Origin: Pseudogymnoascus destructans
Lineage: Eukaryota > Ascomycota > Leotiomycetes > Thelebolales > Thelebolaceae
Direction of reading: 5' to 3'
Assembly (NCBI RefSeq): GCF_001641265.1
Contig: NW_020167533.1
Location: forward strand, 806,001 to 870,000
DNA length: 64,000 nt
Within the stretch, counting starts at the first letter, position 1. Every line of letters starts with the position of its first letter. Both the position numbers and the translations under genes were made by a program. This document shows, one piece after another, positions 42,820 through 54,700 of this stretch. Under the pieces are notes generated by a model, which had not been told where the DNA came from, searched no databases, and saw only the letters and a program-made list of their open reading frames with translations.

Positions 42820-44654
42820 ACGTCCTCCACAAGCGAGTGTCGCATACAAGTGAGTGTCGCACGCAATTGACAGATTGTAACAAACTTTCTAACAACAACA
42901 ACTATAGACTAGAAAATCAATTAAATTAATTATACACCTATTCTATAGTATCTTCTTAATCCCTTTGACATGTGCGAGCATTATGCCCAGTCTTACCACA
43001 CATTCTGCAACGTCATTGCTGTCTTTCAACCCCACCACCCTGTCATAGTTCTTGAGATATCTGCTCTTCCACAGCTAGGTGAGCAAGTACATCCTGACCT
43101 TCTTGAATTGTAAGGCACCCTCCTTGTTGTATACGCTTTTTTTTCGCTTTTTGCGCTGACTTGCAACTTCATTTGCTTGTTGTAAGGCCTGAACTTCCGC
43201 CTTCATTAGAACAGCAGAATGCACCATTGTTTGAGCACCTCTTAACAACTGGTCTAGCGCATTGTTAATAGGAGTTGGTGAGCTATTTTGATGGCATATA
43301 ATGCGATCTTTAAGATGCGTAGTTTGACTTGCTAGCTCTATTAGATTGTGTGGTGTTTTAGGTTCCCATGAAGCATCCTCAAAGGTTGGTGGTGTTAAAG
43401 GCCGTAGTTGAATGTCAAGCTGTGACAACACAACATCAGGACAGAATGGAACTAGCCCTGTAGCTCGAAAACTACTGCATATGTTCTGCTTTGTGATTGC
43501 GTCTGTGAAAGCCTGCTTAAAGGCAGGAAGAAACTCAACTTTCGTAACATGGTTTATATGAGTGCGGATTAAGCTCTCAACTTGCCGTCCATATGCCTTC
43601 TTAAGTGGTCCAAAGCAACTAACATCAAGCAGTTGAAGTAGATGAGATAAGTGCGGAGGCATATAAAGCAATATTATACCATTCTCCTTACAGTATTGCT
43701 CAAACGGTAGAGAATAGTGACTCTCATGGCCATCTAGAATTAACAGGCGATGTGCACCAACTGTACGATGCTTTGTATGCTTATGGAAATGTTGGATCCA
43801 TTGAAATCCAAGTTCATTTGTCGTCCATCCATTCTCACTTACTGCGAGAATCCAATCTTGTGGTATATCTTCATCATACCATGTTGAGAGATGGTTCTTC
43901 CCACTCATAATAATGAATGGTGGGATTGACCATCCTTGCGCATTAATCCCTTGAATTACTGTTGCCCACTCTCTGTTTCCAGGTTGAATTGCTTTAGGTC
44001 GATTCTGCCGTTCAGAGTTTGTAACAACCATTGCTGTTGTAATAATGCCCATTTGAAAACCTGTCTCATCAAAGTTGTAGATGTCTGCATCGGTAATTCC
44101 ATACTTTGCAGTAGTGTTTTGTACAAGTGTAAACCATCCTTTTATGAGCTCTGCATCCTCACATAGAGCTCTCTTATAGTCGTATTTGCGATTAAACTTT
44201 GTTTTAAGCTCAACATGGCGTTTAACAAAGTTGGAAGCCCAATTAACTCCAACCTTGCCCACACCTCGAGATGCGAGTAATTGATTGGCCATATCTTCAA
44301 CAGCACGAAGCCTAGGCGAAAACCCCCGTGAATCTAGGTCGAGGATATGTTGAATAACAACTGATTCTTCCAAGCAAGTGAGTTTTTGAGTTTTTGGTGT
44401 AATGTCGCGTCGTGGGCGTATTCCCTTTAGGCACCTCTGAAGTAGCTTAGGACAGACATTTGAGGCCTTTGCAGCTGCCCTAATGCTATTAAATTGGTGT
44501 AATCTAATAGCTTCGATAGCAATATATATTCTACCTTCAAGATTAGTTGATGGAATGTCAACTTGTTGAGGCATCTTGCAGTACACGTAAGGAGCGCGTT
44601 GTGTTCGTCGCGTGCGACACTCACTTGTATGCAACGCTCGCTTGTGGAGGACAT
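42820..44654 (-). mobile_element. Pogo-type transposon, copy D (third TIR type)
   Basis: About 1835 bp, TA-flanked (42818-42819 and 44655-44656). TIRs start ACGTCCTCCACAAGCGAG (left) and ATGTCCTCCACAAGCGAG (right) and hold two spaced copies of a GAGTGTCGCA-like motif. It lies beside copy B on the left and a hAT fragment on the right. Confidence 0.92.
42956..44574 (-). pseudogene. Pogo transposase of copy D, 3' frameshift
   Basis: An open frame from the family-like start MPQQVDIPSTN (44574) covers the HTH region and complete DDE domain (YNFDETGFQMG, ILDGHESHYS, LLDVSCFGPLK, where the usual Gln-Pro before LDV is changed). Near the A-run at about 43140 the frame shifts relative to the family, and it ends at 43075. 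In the other frame the coding trace continues through two stops to the zinc knuckle CRMCGKTGHNARTC and TAA at 42956. The catalytic part looks intact; the tail is lost. Confidence 0.88.
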
Positions 44655-45162
44655 TATACTAACTTTAATAGATTTATCTAATTTATCACCATGGCTTAAA
44701 ATGAGGAAACTTATTAATAGCCTTAAATATAACCAAGAGAATATAAGGCTATTAGCAAGGCATACTAAAGATATACAAGGGCCTAAAAAAATACAACTAG
44801 GTAAGCTAATATCTATATCCTTATTTAGTTATATAACAATACTAACATTTATAGATAATGCTACTAGGTGGTCTTCTACTTATTATATGCTTAATAACTT
44901 TTTAAATCTTAAAGAACCTATAGAGATTGTTATTGCAACATCTAAAGCTAAGGTATTTAAAGATAAAGAAAGCATTAGGTTAAAGGAAGAAGACTGCTTA
45001 GTTTTAGAGACTTATAAAAAAACATTCAAAGTCTTTATTAAAGCAACTAAAAAATTACAAGGGAAAGAATACCCTACTTTATATCACTCCTTACCTTTAA
45101 TAAGGCAAATATTTCAAAATTTATCTTCTATAGAAGATAAAATAGCAACAGTAAGTCTTATA
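44655..45162 (+). pseudogene. hAT transposase fragment (middle part)
   Basis: Plus-strand frame with WLKMRKLINSLKYNQENI and DNATRWSSTYYMLNNFL, the middle of a hAT transposase (the N-x-TRWSS motif before the insertion domain). It is bounded by TA of pogo D on the left and TA of pogo C on the right. Codons are strongly AT-biased. The matching upstream part lies on the opposite strand at 47023-47297 (see findings). Confidence 0.85.
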
Positions 45163-47022
45163 ACGTACATGTATAGCGAAAGCGCCAAACAAGCGAAAGC
45201 GCCAAAATTATCTACCCTCACGACAAACATTGCGATAAATCTACCACAACATTAGAAATCAATTGAAACTACTCGGAGTCCTCTTCCTCAGAGGTGTCTA
45301 TTACAATCTGACACGTGCGCGCATTGTGCCCAGTCTCACCACACTTGCCACAGCGACGGGCACGGGTTTCTTCCCTTGGCTTCCGACCACGGCTTGCCCT
45401 TATTTCCTGCTCTACCTGCTGCACAACATCCCTCTCATCCTGTAGCTCTTGCGCCCCTTGTTGACTAAGTGATCCTCCTTGCTGTAGTCGTGTTTTCCTA
45501 GCTCTCCGGCGCTTGCTTAGTACTTCATTTGCCTGTCGTAGGTTTTGGTTCTCTGCCTTTAGCAGTGCTAATTGATGCATTATTTGCGATGCACCCTTTG
45601 TAAACTGGTCAACAGCTGCATAGATTGAGGTTGGAGAGCTATTTTGATGGCGTGAAATCCGAGTTTTAATAAATGTAGACTGTGACATAGCTTCAATTGG
45701 GTTGTTTGGTGTCTGAGAAACCCAAGGTTGAGCAGTACCTGGGCGGGAGCTTGGAGGCGTTGGTGTCCTTAACTTAAGATCAAGTGTAGATATCACTCTC
45801 TCAGGGTCAAATGGAAGAAGCCCTGCCCCTCGGAACCCGCCTCGAATTTTACTTTCCGTCATTGTAGTGTTAAATGCAGCGTGGAAGGCAGGAAAGAAGT
45901 CATCCTTTGTAATATGAGAAATATGAGCCTGCATCATATCTTCAATTTGCCGACCATAGGCCTGCTTTAACGGGCCGAAACAGCCAACATCAAGTGGCTG
46001 GAGTAGATGAGAAGAGTGAGCAGGCATACAAAGCGTAATAATGTTGTGTTCCTTGCAGTACTCCTCAAACTCATCTGAGTGGTGGCTCTCATGACCATCA
46101 AGGACTAACAAGCGATAACCACCAACACTCCGGGCCTTTGTATGCTTCTCAAAGTGCTGAATCCAATCCATGCCTCTCTCGTTTGTAGTCCAGCCATTTT
46201 CAGTAACAGAAATCACCCAATCGCTTGAAAATCCACTATTCTCATACCAAGATGTAAGGTGGTTTTTGCCTGCAACAATGATAAATGGTGGTACTGCCCA
46301 ACCTTGAGAACTAACGCCTTGGATTACTGTAACCCATTCCCGATTACCAGGCTGTACCTTCTTTGCTTTTGCCCGCCCGTCTGAGCTTGTTACAACCATA
46401 GCAGTTGAGATAACGCCCATCATAAACCCAGTCTCATCAAAGTTGTAGATATCTGCTTCATCGATACCATATTTCGCAATTGTGTTACGCACAAGCTCAA
46501 ACCAGCCATTAATAACTTCTGGATCTTCGCACTTAGCCCTCTGGTAGTCGTATTTGCGCTGAAAGCGTGTCTGGAGCTCTACACGCCGCTTAACAAAGTT
46601 TGAAGCCCAACGCGACCCAACGCGTGACGCGTCGCGTGTTGCAAGTAGTCGACTTGCCATATCTTCAACAACAGACAGCCGAGGAGGAAACCCTTTGGCA
46701 GCTAGGTCGAGTATATACTGAACAAGGACGGACTCCTCTAGGTTAGTTAATTTCCGTGAGTTGGCTTGGATATCGCGTCGTGAAGGTACACCTTCTAGAC
46801 GACGACCTAGCTTGCGGTGGTCCACAGAATAGATCCTAGCAGCAACTCGAAGGCGTAACTTTGGGTCGCTTTGCATAGCCTGGATAGCTAGCACTAATTG
46901 GCTTTCATCGTTTTTATGGGGCATGTTTTGTTGTTGAGGAATTTAACATTTAGTTGGGGGGTTTGGTCACCGCATCATTTTGGCGCTTTCGCTTGTTTGG
47001 CGCTTTCGCTATACATGTACGT
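45163..47022 (-). mobile_element. Pogo/Fot1-type transposon, copy C (intact)
   Basis: 1860 bp, TA-flanked (45161-45162 and 47023-47024), with TIRs like copy A. It is inserted in hAT DNA. Together with A it is a candidate autonomous copy. Confidence 0.95.
45269..46924 (-). CDS. Pogo-family transposase with zinc knuckle (copy C)
   Basis: Intact 551-aa frame, the same protein as copy A except for a few residues (Gln for Trp in ELQTRF, Glu for Gly in LEESVL, Lys for Asn in ESKIRGG, Arg for Pro in GGFRGAG). B shares the C versions of these positions, so C is closer to B and may be the family consensus. HTH, DDE acids (FDETGF, LDGHES, LDVGCF), coiled coil and CCHC knuckle are all present. Confidence 0.95.
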   Translation of the reverse strand: MPHKNDESQLVLAIQAMQSDPKLRLRVAARIYSVDHRKLGRRLEGVPSRRDIQANSRKLTNLEESVLVQYILDLAAKGFPPRLSVVEDMASRLLATRDASRVGSRWASNFVKRRVELQTRFQRKYDYQRAKCEDPEVINGWFELVRNTIAKYGIDEADIYNFDETGFMMGVISTAMVVTSSDGRAKAKKVQPGNREWVTVIQGVSSQGWAVPPFIIVAGKNHLTSWYENSGFSSDWVISVTENGWTTNERGMDWIQHFEKHTKARSVGGYRLLVLDGHESHHSDEFEEYCKEHNIITLCMPAHSSHLLQPLDVGCFGPLKQAYGRQIEDMMQAHISHITKDDFFPAFHAAFNTTMTESKIRGGFRGAGLLPFDPERVISTLDLKLRTPTPPSSRPGTAQPWVSQTPNNPIEAMSQSTFIKTRISRHQNSSPTSIYAAVDQFTKGASQIMHQLALLKAENQNLRQANEVLSKRRRARKTRLQQGGSLSQQGAQELQDERDVVQQVEQEIRASRGRKPREETRARRCGKCGETGHNARTCQIVIDTSEEEDSE

Positions 47023-47297
47023 TATATAAACTTACTAATATCACTGTCCTGCTCTATTAATATTTGCTCTTCTATTTCTGTTGAAATAGATATATTTTCA
47101 TCCTTTAATAAGTTTAATAATATATCTTGTATTGCTATGTTAATAACATGAGCAATACAAGGTATATTACCATTAAATGTTTCTAATCCTAAATTAAGGT
47201 ATTCTTCCTTTAATTTAGAAATTAGAATATTATTATTAGAGGCATTGTCTCTAGTAATACTATAATTAATTAGTAAATTATTAAATCTTAATGATTG
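47023..47297 (-). pseudogene. hAT transposase fragment (N-terminal side)
   Basis: Minus-strand frame with SITRDNASNNNILISKLK and IPCIAHVINIAIQDILLNLL, the D-N-A-S-N-N and C-x-A-H motifs of hAT transposases, ending at the TA of pogo C. It precedes the 44655-45162 piece in hAT order but has opposite orientation. The left neighbour on the minus strand is a gypsy scrap at about 47298. Confidence 0.85.
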
Positions 47298-47574
47298 GTA
47301 GGGGTGGTTCATGGTGCTGGCCTTGTAAAGCATCATCTGAGTCAAGTCGTAAGAGGTTGCTGTGAAAGACAGGATGTATCTTCATGCTTGGTGGTAGCTC
47401 TAATCGATATGCCACTTGCCCAATTCGTTCCAGAATCTTATACGGACCAACTTGCTTGTGATCGAGTCTCTTCAATGGCCTCTGAGTCCTGATATTTTCT
47501 GTAGACCGCCATACTTGATCTCCAACCTGATATCTTGGTGCAGATTTCCTGCGTTGATTTGGGAATGTCTCCAT
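47298..47574 (-). pseudogene. Gypsy integrase C-terminal scrap (different family)
   Basis: Minus-strand frame with SAPRYQVGDQVWRSTENIRT, HKQVGPYKILERIGQVAYRL and MKIHPVFHSNLLR: the GPY/F segment of a Ty3/gypsy integrase clearly different from G1/G2. It is a short piece with no LTR or chromodomain, flanked by hAT DNA and an R1 repeat. Confidence 0.85.
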
Positions 47575-47600
47575 GCGGATTTGCGAGAGTGCGATTTGGT

Positions 47601-48690
47601 TGTCATACTGACATTCCTTGCACTCAGTTTGCTATCAAACTCAAGAGCAAACTTAGAAATCTCCTCCTCAAACCTACAAGTCACCATACATATTTTGGCT
47701 TGTCACACCAACAACAAGAGCAATACTACTCAACGATTGCTACAACCCTCTATGATTCATTACACGTCATCACTCCTTAGTTACTGGGCTAATACTACCA
47801 CATGACATATCTCTATCAACTAGAGGCCTAGGAACATGAACGATAGCTCCAAAAGCTACTACAACCGTCTATGATTCATTACACGTCGTTGCTCCTTAGT
47901 TACCCACAAGATTGGTTAAGTTATGACTAATTTGTCTATAGGGGTACTCTGACCTTGGACCTCCTTTCACTTCCTAAAGGCTAGGAGCCTAGGAGATGGT
48001 TCTATGGGATTCTCTTCCATCGACTACAGTTACCAAGCCTGCTTAGTCATGGAAAGTCTTGGAAAATGAGAGAACTACACTCCTTTAACATAAATAGGAT
48101 TGCCCTTTCTGTAAGGATGCCTGTCCCTCAGTGACGGAAAGGATCTGAGTCGGGCAGGTTACGGTCACATGATGAGGGTGAAGGCAGGTTAGCCGAGTCA
48201 GACCCGTTTCGGGTACTTAAGGAGATTGACCCAACGGGGGTTCCTCTCTTCATCTTTTTTGTATCCTTCGTAGTAGACCTATAAGATAGCATCCGTTTAA
48301 CCTCCGACTCGCACTCTCATATGCTAATACTGTGAGCTAGGTGCCCTATGTCCTTACACTTTCCTTAAGAAAGGGCAAGCAGACAATACAGTAAATCGAC
48401 TATCACATACTTCCACGTCTTTTCCAAGCTTCCAAGCATTGATCTTGTTACTCCTTTTTTCTGAAAAGTCAGTGAGGTGCTAACCTCTGACTTATCCCTG
48501 AGTTCTCAGACTCAATATTTGTTACAACTTGTCTAAACCACTCCATTACATCATACACCTGATTGCTGCGTTGTGGAATAGTCTAAGCTATGACCCTTTG
48601 GCTTTTTTTCCTAAGACAGTGTGTTGTCTTAGTAAAATCATCCCTTCCTTGGGTGGCTAGATTCTCACATCTGGTGCACCCACCATTACA
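47601..48690 (+). repeat. R1 repeat copy interrupted by a solo LTR
   Basis: Runs from TGTCATACTG to CACCATTACA like the copy at 39972-40923, with some internal deletions. It is split by a 249-bp solo LTR at 48110-48358. It directly abuts an inverted partial R1 copy at 48691. Confidence 0.85.
48110..48358 (+). mobile_element. G2-type gypsy solo LTR with perfect target duplication
   Basis: 249 bp, TGTAAGGATGCC...GTCCTTACA, with CTTTC on both sides (48105-48109 and 48359-48363). The empty site is visible in the R1 copy at 39972-40923. It inserted in the near-palindromic CTTTCCTTAAGAAAG of R1. Confidence 0.96.
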
Positions 48691-49207
48691 GGTAAGTCAG
48701 AGGTTAACACCTCACTGACTTTTCAAGGAGTAACAAGATCAATGCTTGGAAGCTTGGAAAAGACGTGGAAGTATGTGATAGTCGATTTACTGTATTGTCT
48801 GCTTGCCCTTTCTTAAGGAAAGGGCAATCCTATTTATGCTAAAGGAATGTAGTTCTCTCATTTTCCAAGACTTTCCATGACTTACCAGGCTTGGTAACTG
48901 TAGTCAATGTAAGAGAATCTCATAGAACCATCTCTTAGGTTCCTAGCCTATAGGAAGTGAAAGGAGGTCCAAGGTCAGAGTACCCCTATAGACAAATTAT
49001 GTCATAACTTAACCAATCTTGTGGGTAACTAAGGAGCGATGACATGTAATGAATCATAGACGGTTGTAGCAATCATTGAGTAGTATTGCTCTTGTTGTTG
49101 GCGTGATAAGCCAAAATATGTATAGTGACTTGTAGTTTTGAGGAGGAGATTTCTAAGTTTGCTCTTGAGTTGATAGCAAACTGAGTGCAACGAATGTCAG
49201 TATGACA
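48691..49207 (-). repeat. R1 repeat, inverted partial copy
   Basis: Reverse complement of the left two thirds of R1, ending ...GTCAGTATGACA at 49207. It forms, with 47601-48690, a head-to-head inverted pair of over 400 bp of matching arms, with the breakpoint inside the GGTAAGTCAGAGG region. Confidence 0.85.
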
Positions 49208-51056
49208 CAAGAGGCCCAAAGAAGCACTTGTTGAAGTATCGCTCTATTACGGATCCATAGGAAGAGACTAAGTTGCTTGCACAAACCATGTCAATTGCAG
49301 AAGCTTTTAAATGAGGTCAAGAGGTCTTGCTTTATATAAAGCGTCTTAAGTTCACAAGTCTTTTGATATTGCAACTTTTCAACAGCTCTTTATACGATGG
49401 ATTGCATGCTGTTCTCTTCCTCTATGAATGTCAGAAAGGCCAGAATTCCAAGAGCTTCTTATGTTTCTAAACCTAGAAGCTGAGAGTGCACTTATAGCTA
49501 ATCATGAAACTGTGCATAACTGGACTATAGAGTCCTTTCATGTAGAGAAACGGCAAGTACAACAAGCCGTTTATGGGGCTATTTCAAAGGTTCATTTCAC
49601 AGTTGATTTATGGACGTCAACAAACTCCCTCGCTCTACTCGGAATAATAGCACATTACTTTGCTGAAGATGGTCAGCTTCAACAGTCAGTTCTAGCACTA
49701 CGAGAATTATAAGGTCAGCATATAGGGGCAAACCAATCACAGCTCATTCTAAAAGTAATTGATGAGTCTGGTATTGCAAACAAAGTTGGGTATTTTATGA
49801 TGGATAATGCAGAAAACAACAAGACAATGATGCAGAGTCTTTCAGCTTGTTAGTACTCTCTCCTATATTTATACTATTAATACTAACATCAGTATAGCTT
49901 TAGAGGAGTGCCATATTCCATATAATGGAAAGCAATACTGTCTTCGCTGCAATGGCCACATTATCAATCTTGCAGCTCAAGCTTTTCTTTTCTCAACTGA
50001 AGATAAGTTCTTTTAGAGACAAACAACCTAAGTTCTTTGCATATTCCTACACAGCTGGAAATGGAGACTTGGCATCGAAAAGGCCCTCTTGGAAAGTTAC
50101 ATAATATTGTAGTTTATATTTAAAAGTCTCTACAACGACGCTTAGCTTTTCAGAAACTCAGTCAAGGACGTCGACTACTTCGAGACAATAAGACACGGTG
50201 GAACTCTTAGTTTGAAATGATAACTTCAGCTCTTCATGAAGACGTTAAGCCTGCTATCGACCTATATTGCTTTCAAGCAGGAGGTGATTTAGTAGACGAT
50301 GTATTGTCTAGTTCTGATTAGGCTAATTTAAGTAACATTCATGGGTTTCTTGGAGACTTTTATGAAGCTAAGAGCTACAGAAGGCCATAGTGCCACTTTG
50401 GAAAGAGTCCTGCCATCTATGGATTATCTATTAGAGAAGCTTGAAGATGGCAAGACAACTTATTCTTTAGATTCTTTTATGATTCCTTGTATTAACTCTA
50501 GCTAGGCAAAGTTAGATAAGTACTATAGCCTTACAGATCGAAGCCCTGTCTACATTGCAGTAATAATTCTCATTACAAGTCAGAAATGGAGCTATTTTGA
50601 AGACAACTAGGACTCTAACTAGGTGGCGGATGCAAAGAAGACACTACAGGACTTTTGGCAATCTTAATATAAGAGTACAGAAGTGATCCTTCTAATACTT
50701 CAGCTAACGCCAAAGACTAGGTTTGCAAAGTAGAGGCTGAGAAAGCAAGACAAGCACCTATAGTTGATGAATATTCATGATATTGCCAAAGGGTTTGTTG
50801 TCCCGTTAAGGTGGATTCTATCACTTGGTGGATGGAGCCTACACAGTGTGCAATGTATCCAAATCTATCAGTTATGGCATTTGATATATTGTCAATACCA
50901 GCTATGTCAGCAGAGCCAGAACGTCTGTTTTCAGGTGCAGGAATTACAGTTACAGAGAGAAGAAATAGGCTAGGCGTAGAGACCATTAAGGCATTAGAAT
51001 GTCTAAGAGCTGGCTTAGAAGCCATTGCACTACTTGGCTTGAAGATTCCTAGATGA
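49208..51056 (+). pseudogene. hAT transposase pseudogene (second family)
   Basis: Plus-strand coding traces run through the whole stretch. 49428-49712 has VEKRQVQQAVYGAISKVHFT and VDLWTSTNSLALLGIIAHYF; then GYFMMDNAENNKTMMQSLSA; an intron-like GTACTC...TATAG gap near 49852-49910; LEECHIPYNGKQYCLRCNGH; and the dimerisation segment SIPAMSAEPERLFSGAGITV at about 50880-50960. At least eight stops and frameshifts disable it. It is related to, but distinct from, the hAT host gene at 18194-39971. Confidence 0.88.
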
Positions 51057-51331
51057 CAGCAAAGTAGTTTTAAATGAACTGGCGTTCGTTCAGTCCAGTT
51101 CAGTTCAGTTCAGTTCAATAGCATAAAGTGGGGCATTAAGTTCAGTTCATGAATTCTCATATTGCGGGGCATTCAGTTCAGCCTTAAATTTGAACTGAAC
51201 TGAACTGTTTGAACTACTAGCAACACTGCCTACTAGACCCCCCTTTAGAGACGCTAACCCTTAGGTTTCTTAAATGCCTCACAACCTAACTGATGCTCTT
51301 TGCAAACTACTCTAGTTAAAAATCACATTGT
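51057..51331. other. CAGTT pentamer repeats and flank
   Basis: TTCAG/CAGTT repeats occur at about 51090-51118 and in inverted form at about 51190-51215, so the two clusters can pair. They may mark the end of the hAT pseudogene. Nothing coding is seen. Confidence 0.5.
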
Positions 51332-51733
51332 ATGCTAATAAGGAAGCTTTGCAAGTTGTCACAATCATTTCAACTAGGCTCTCTTATATATGGCAGGCGT
51401 GTACTTGGTGCTCTCATGAATAATGTTATGTCGCAAGATGATTTGGTGTGTGCATTACTAAGTGTTATTGAAGCACTAAAGGACGACGGAATTTTGTTAA
51501 AGTGTATCCTTTGGCCTATTTTCATTGCCGGCCTAGGGTGTCGGTTGGAAGCCCAAAGGGATTTTCTAACTAGCTGCTTAGCGCAATTTTGGGCCGATAC
51601 AAATTGCTTGAATTCGGTCAATGCCTCTAAAATCTTGCAAGAATACTGGACACGGGAGGATAATGGAGAGCTACCCTCACCACAGTGGATATTTAGTGTC
51701 GGCCACTTAGGCTATGACTGGCTCTTTATATAG
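51332..51733 (+). pseudogene. C-terminal fragment of a fungal Zn2Cys6-type transcription factor
   Basis: Open frame of 133 codons. The part CILWPIFIAGLGCRLEAQRD, followed by an about 45-residue spacer with ILQEYWTREDNGELPSPQW and ending GYDWLFI, fits the end of the Fungal_trans_2 regulatory domain of Zn(II)2Cys6 regulators. The zinc cluster and most of the middle domain are absent; upstream bases show only broken frames. It is probably a relic left at the edge of the transposon island. Confidence 0.6.
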
Positions 51734-54700
51734 ATAGAGCTGGTCTGTAAGGCTAACAAGATAATATATCTAATACACTCTTTTATCACCATTAAGAAGT
51801 GCTATGTTCTAAGTGCTGTTTGTTATTTACTATTGTCCCATAGTACATTTTACCACAAACGACTATAAACCACGGGACTTGACTAATAGGAGCAAGCTCA
51901 TTTTTTTAGGATTAGTAGTTAGGTGGGTGACCACTAGCGAATACCCACTGATATATAAATCCGGTTGGGCCAGCCCTGAAGTTGACGTTCTACGTACGTT
52001 CTAAGTGGGGGCGGAGGGGTCCGGAGAATCGTCTGTGTGGGTGTGTGTGAGTTTTCCGGGCTCCGAAAAGGGAGAGGGGGATAGAGAAACCAGAGCACAG
52101 GCACAAACACATGACGAACCAGATATGCGAGTATGCTCGCGTGTGCTGTGTGTGGCAGCAAAGGGGGGGGTGGGGGGGGGTGGGTGTTGAGGGAGGAGGC
52201 AAATCCGGACGGGTTGGGCTGGAGGTGGTTGGGGAGGAGTTGGGATAGAGTTTGTGGTGATGGCAGCGGGCGGGATGGATGGATTGTGATTAAGTGTGAT
52301 TGTGGGTGAGAACTGGGATATGGGATATGGATACACACACGATTGCACGGAGTAAGTTATAGTATATACTGTAGTAATAGTGCAGCACCAGGGAGAGAGA
52401 GAGTACGGCGACGACCACCACTACACTACCCACACTACCCCGCAATCAGCCAAAAGTGATGGTCGCGATTGCGAGACAGACCGTTTACAGTGCAGTGCTC
52501 ACTCAGCAGGTACTCGGGGGATACAGCCTGCCTTGGTGGGAGGGGGATGTAGCGATCGTGTACAGCGCTGTACAATCCTGTACTCTCCGTATACCATCGT
52601 GGTGTGCCAGTGCCAGCCATATCAGTTTAATCAACCCCACCCCTCAATTCTATCGGTCCATCAACGGTCGATTTGACGGGATGGGATGGGCCAACAGGCA
52701 GGTAGGAAGGAATGTATGTACGTACGCGTTTCGTATGAGCCGTTTAGCACCAGCCGCTCCTCGGTATCTGCACCACCCAACACCACACACAACCACACGC
52801 CGCATCCCTCCTCCCGCGCCGACACGCCGCCGACCAACACCCTCCACACACGCAAAAGAGAGAGGACGTACACGCCGAGGTGGCTGGGGGAGATTAGATT
52901 GGCGCACGCGGCTGCATGGGGAAGGGGAGGAGTCAATATTGACGTAGCTATGGCTGGGAGGAGGGACGCCGGACATGGGTTGGATGGGTTGGAAGGGAAG
53001 GGAAGGTCGAGTGCTCGGGAAGGTCGGCCTCCCGGTGGAGGTGTTGTGGCGGGTTTGTGGCGGGTTTGTGGTGGGTGGTCTGCCGTGTTTTCGGCCTTCG
53101 CCTTCGCGTTTCTTGATGTGGCGGCGTTGAGTTTGTCTGTTGAGTTTTGTGAGGGAAGGCTGCTGTTGACGCGCGAGGTACGATTGATATCGCGTCTGGG
53201 CACGCGCGTGCTGACGACGACGAGGTATACTTAGTCCAACGATTGCGATTTTGCGATGGCGATCCTCACCGTCTACCCCAGCATGTACCGCTTCTGTCGT
53301 TGGACGGGGGGCCGGGAAGGGAAGTAGTCCCCGTGTATCTCTCTGCTGGCAGATACACGAGCCAAGCAGGAGCGAGCGCGCTGCGTGGGTGGTAGAGTGT
53401 GGATGGATGGTACGGTGGGTGGTACGGCCAAGGGGGGAGGGTCGGTTGGGGCTTGGTGTGGTACGGTGAGGTACTTTGTGTGTGTGGTGGTACTTTGTGT
53501 GTGTGGTGAGTAGAGTAGACCAGTGTGGCAGCAGAGTAGAGTATGCGTGTAGAATATGGTGTATGGTGTAAGTTATGGTGTGCAAGGACGGAAGGATAGA
53601 GAGGGAAGAGGGAAGAAGAGAGGGAAGAAGAGAGGGAAGAGGGAAGAAGGGAAGACACCCACTGCACTAGCGCCCGCCCCGCCTGGTTTGGGGATTTTTT
53701 TTGCCTTTCTTTCGCTTTGCCGAGACCGAGTCGCCGAGCCGTCCATCAACAGACTGAGTTCCGCCATCCCATCCGCCGGTCCATCGGGGGAGAGCCACCA
53801 CTACCACCACACACCCCTTGCCGTGTGTACCTCTACTTCCGACAACCCTCCTCTAACCCTGCCCTCTTCGTGCTACCCGGTCCCAACAACATGTACCCCC
53901 CGTACACCTCCGTACTTCCGTACCATGGACTCTTTTCTTCCTTTTCCACACATCCCTTTCCCCCCGCCCCAATCCATTTCTCCCACTAGTCCCAATTCCT
54001 ACTACCTTCCTTTGGCTCTAGTGCACCTTCTACTCTGCTCTACCTTTCTTGACCTTGCTCATACTTCCATCCATACAATCCAATACTTGCAACTCTTCGC
54101 ATCAATCAATCATCTACAATCCACCAGCCACGGATTAATTCATCTTCGTTCCATCATCCCTTCTATCCTTCTACCCTTCTAAGCTTGCCTCAAAGCTCCA
54201 GAAGTCGTCATCCATCCGTTCTATACAGGCATCTCCATTTCACCACCTACCAACCCCCGAATACAGATACAACTACTACACCACCTCAGCCACCACTACA
54301 CCAACATAACATACAGGCCCTGAACTTGCTGTACTCCCCTCCGACACAGTACCACCTGATCCACCCAAATATACCACCACTATACCTCGCTCCTGCAACT
54401 CTACAAACTCTACATCTCTACATCCTCTACTTCTTTACTTCCTACTATTCTACTACTACTACTACCTACTATACCTCTCTACTCACTCTTACTCACTCTA
54501 CTCACTCTACTCACTCTACTCGCTCTACTCACTCTCCTCACTCTCCTCACTCGACGCGCTCTACCAACGACAACCTCTTGCACTTAACAACTCACTCCTT
54601 GTCACTCAACCACCACCACGCGCCAAAGTGACCTTTGGCCTCTTTTCCATCTTTATAACCGGTCAAGTACCTCCATTTCACCTTTAACAACCGTACGTGC

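Noticed and set aside
52650..53585. 311-codon minus-strand frame, Pro/His/Thr-rich
   Set aside because: It arises from G/C runs and simple repeats; frames of similar length overlap it on the other strand and no domain or splice logic is seen.
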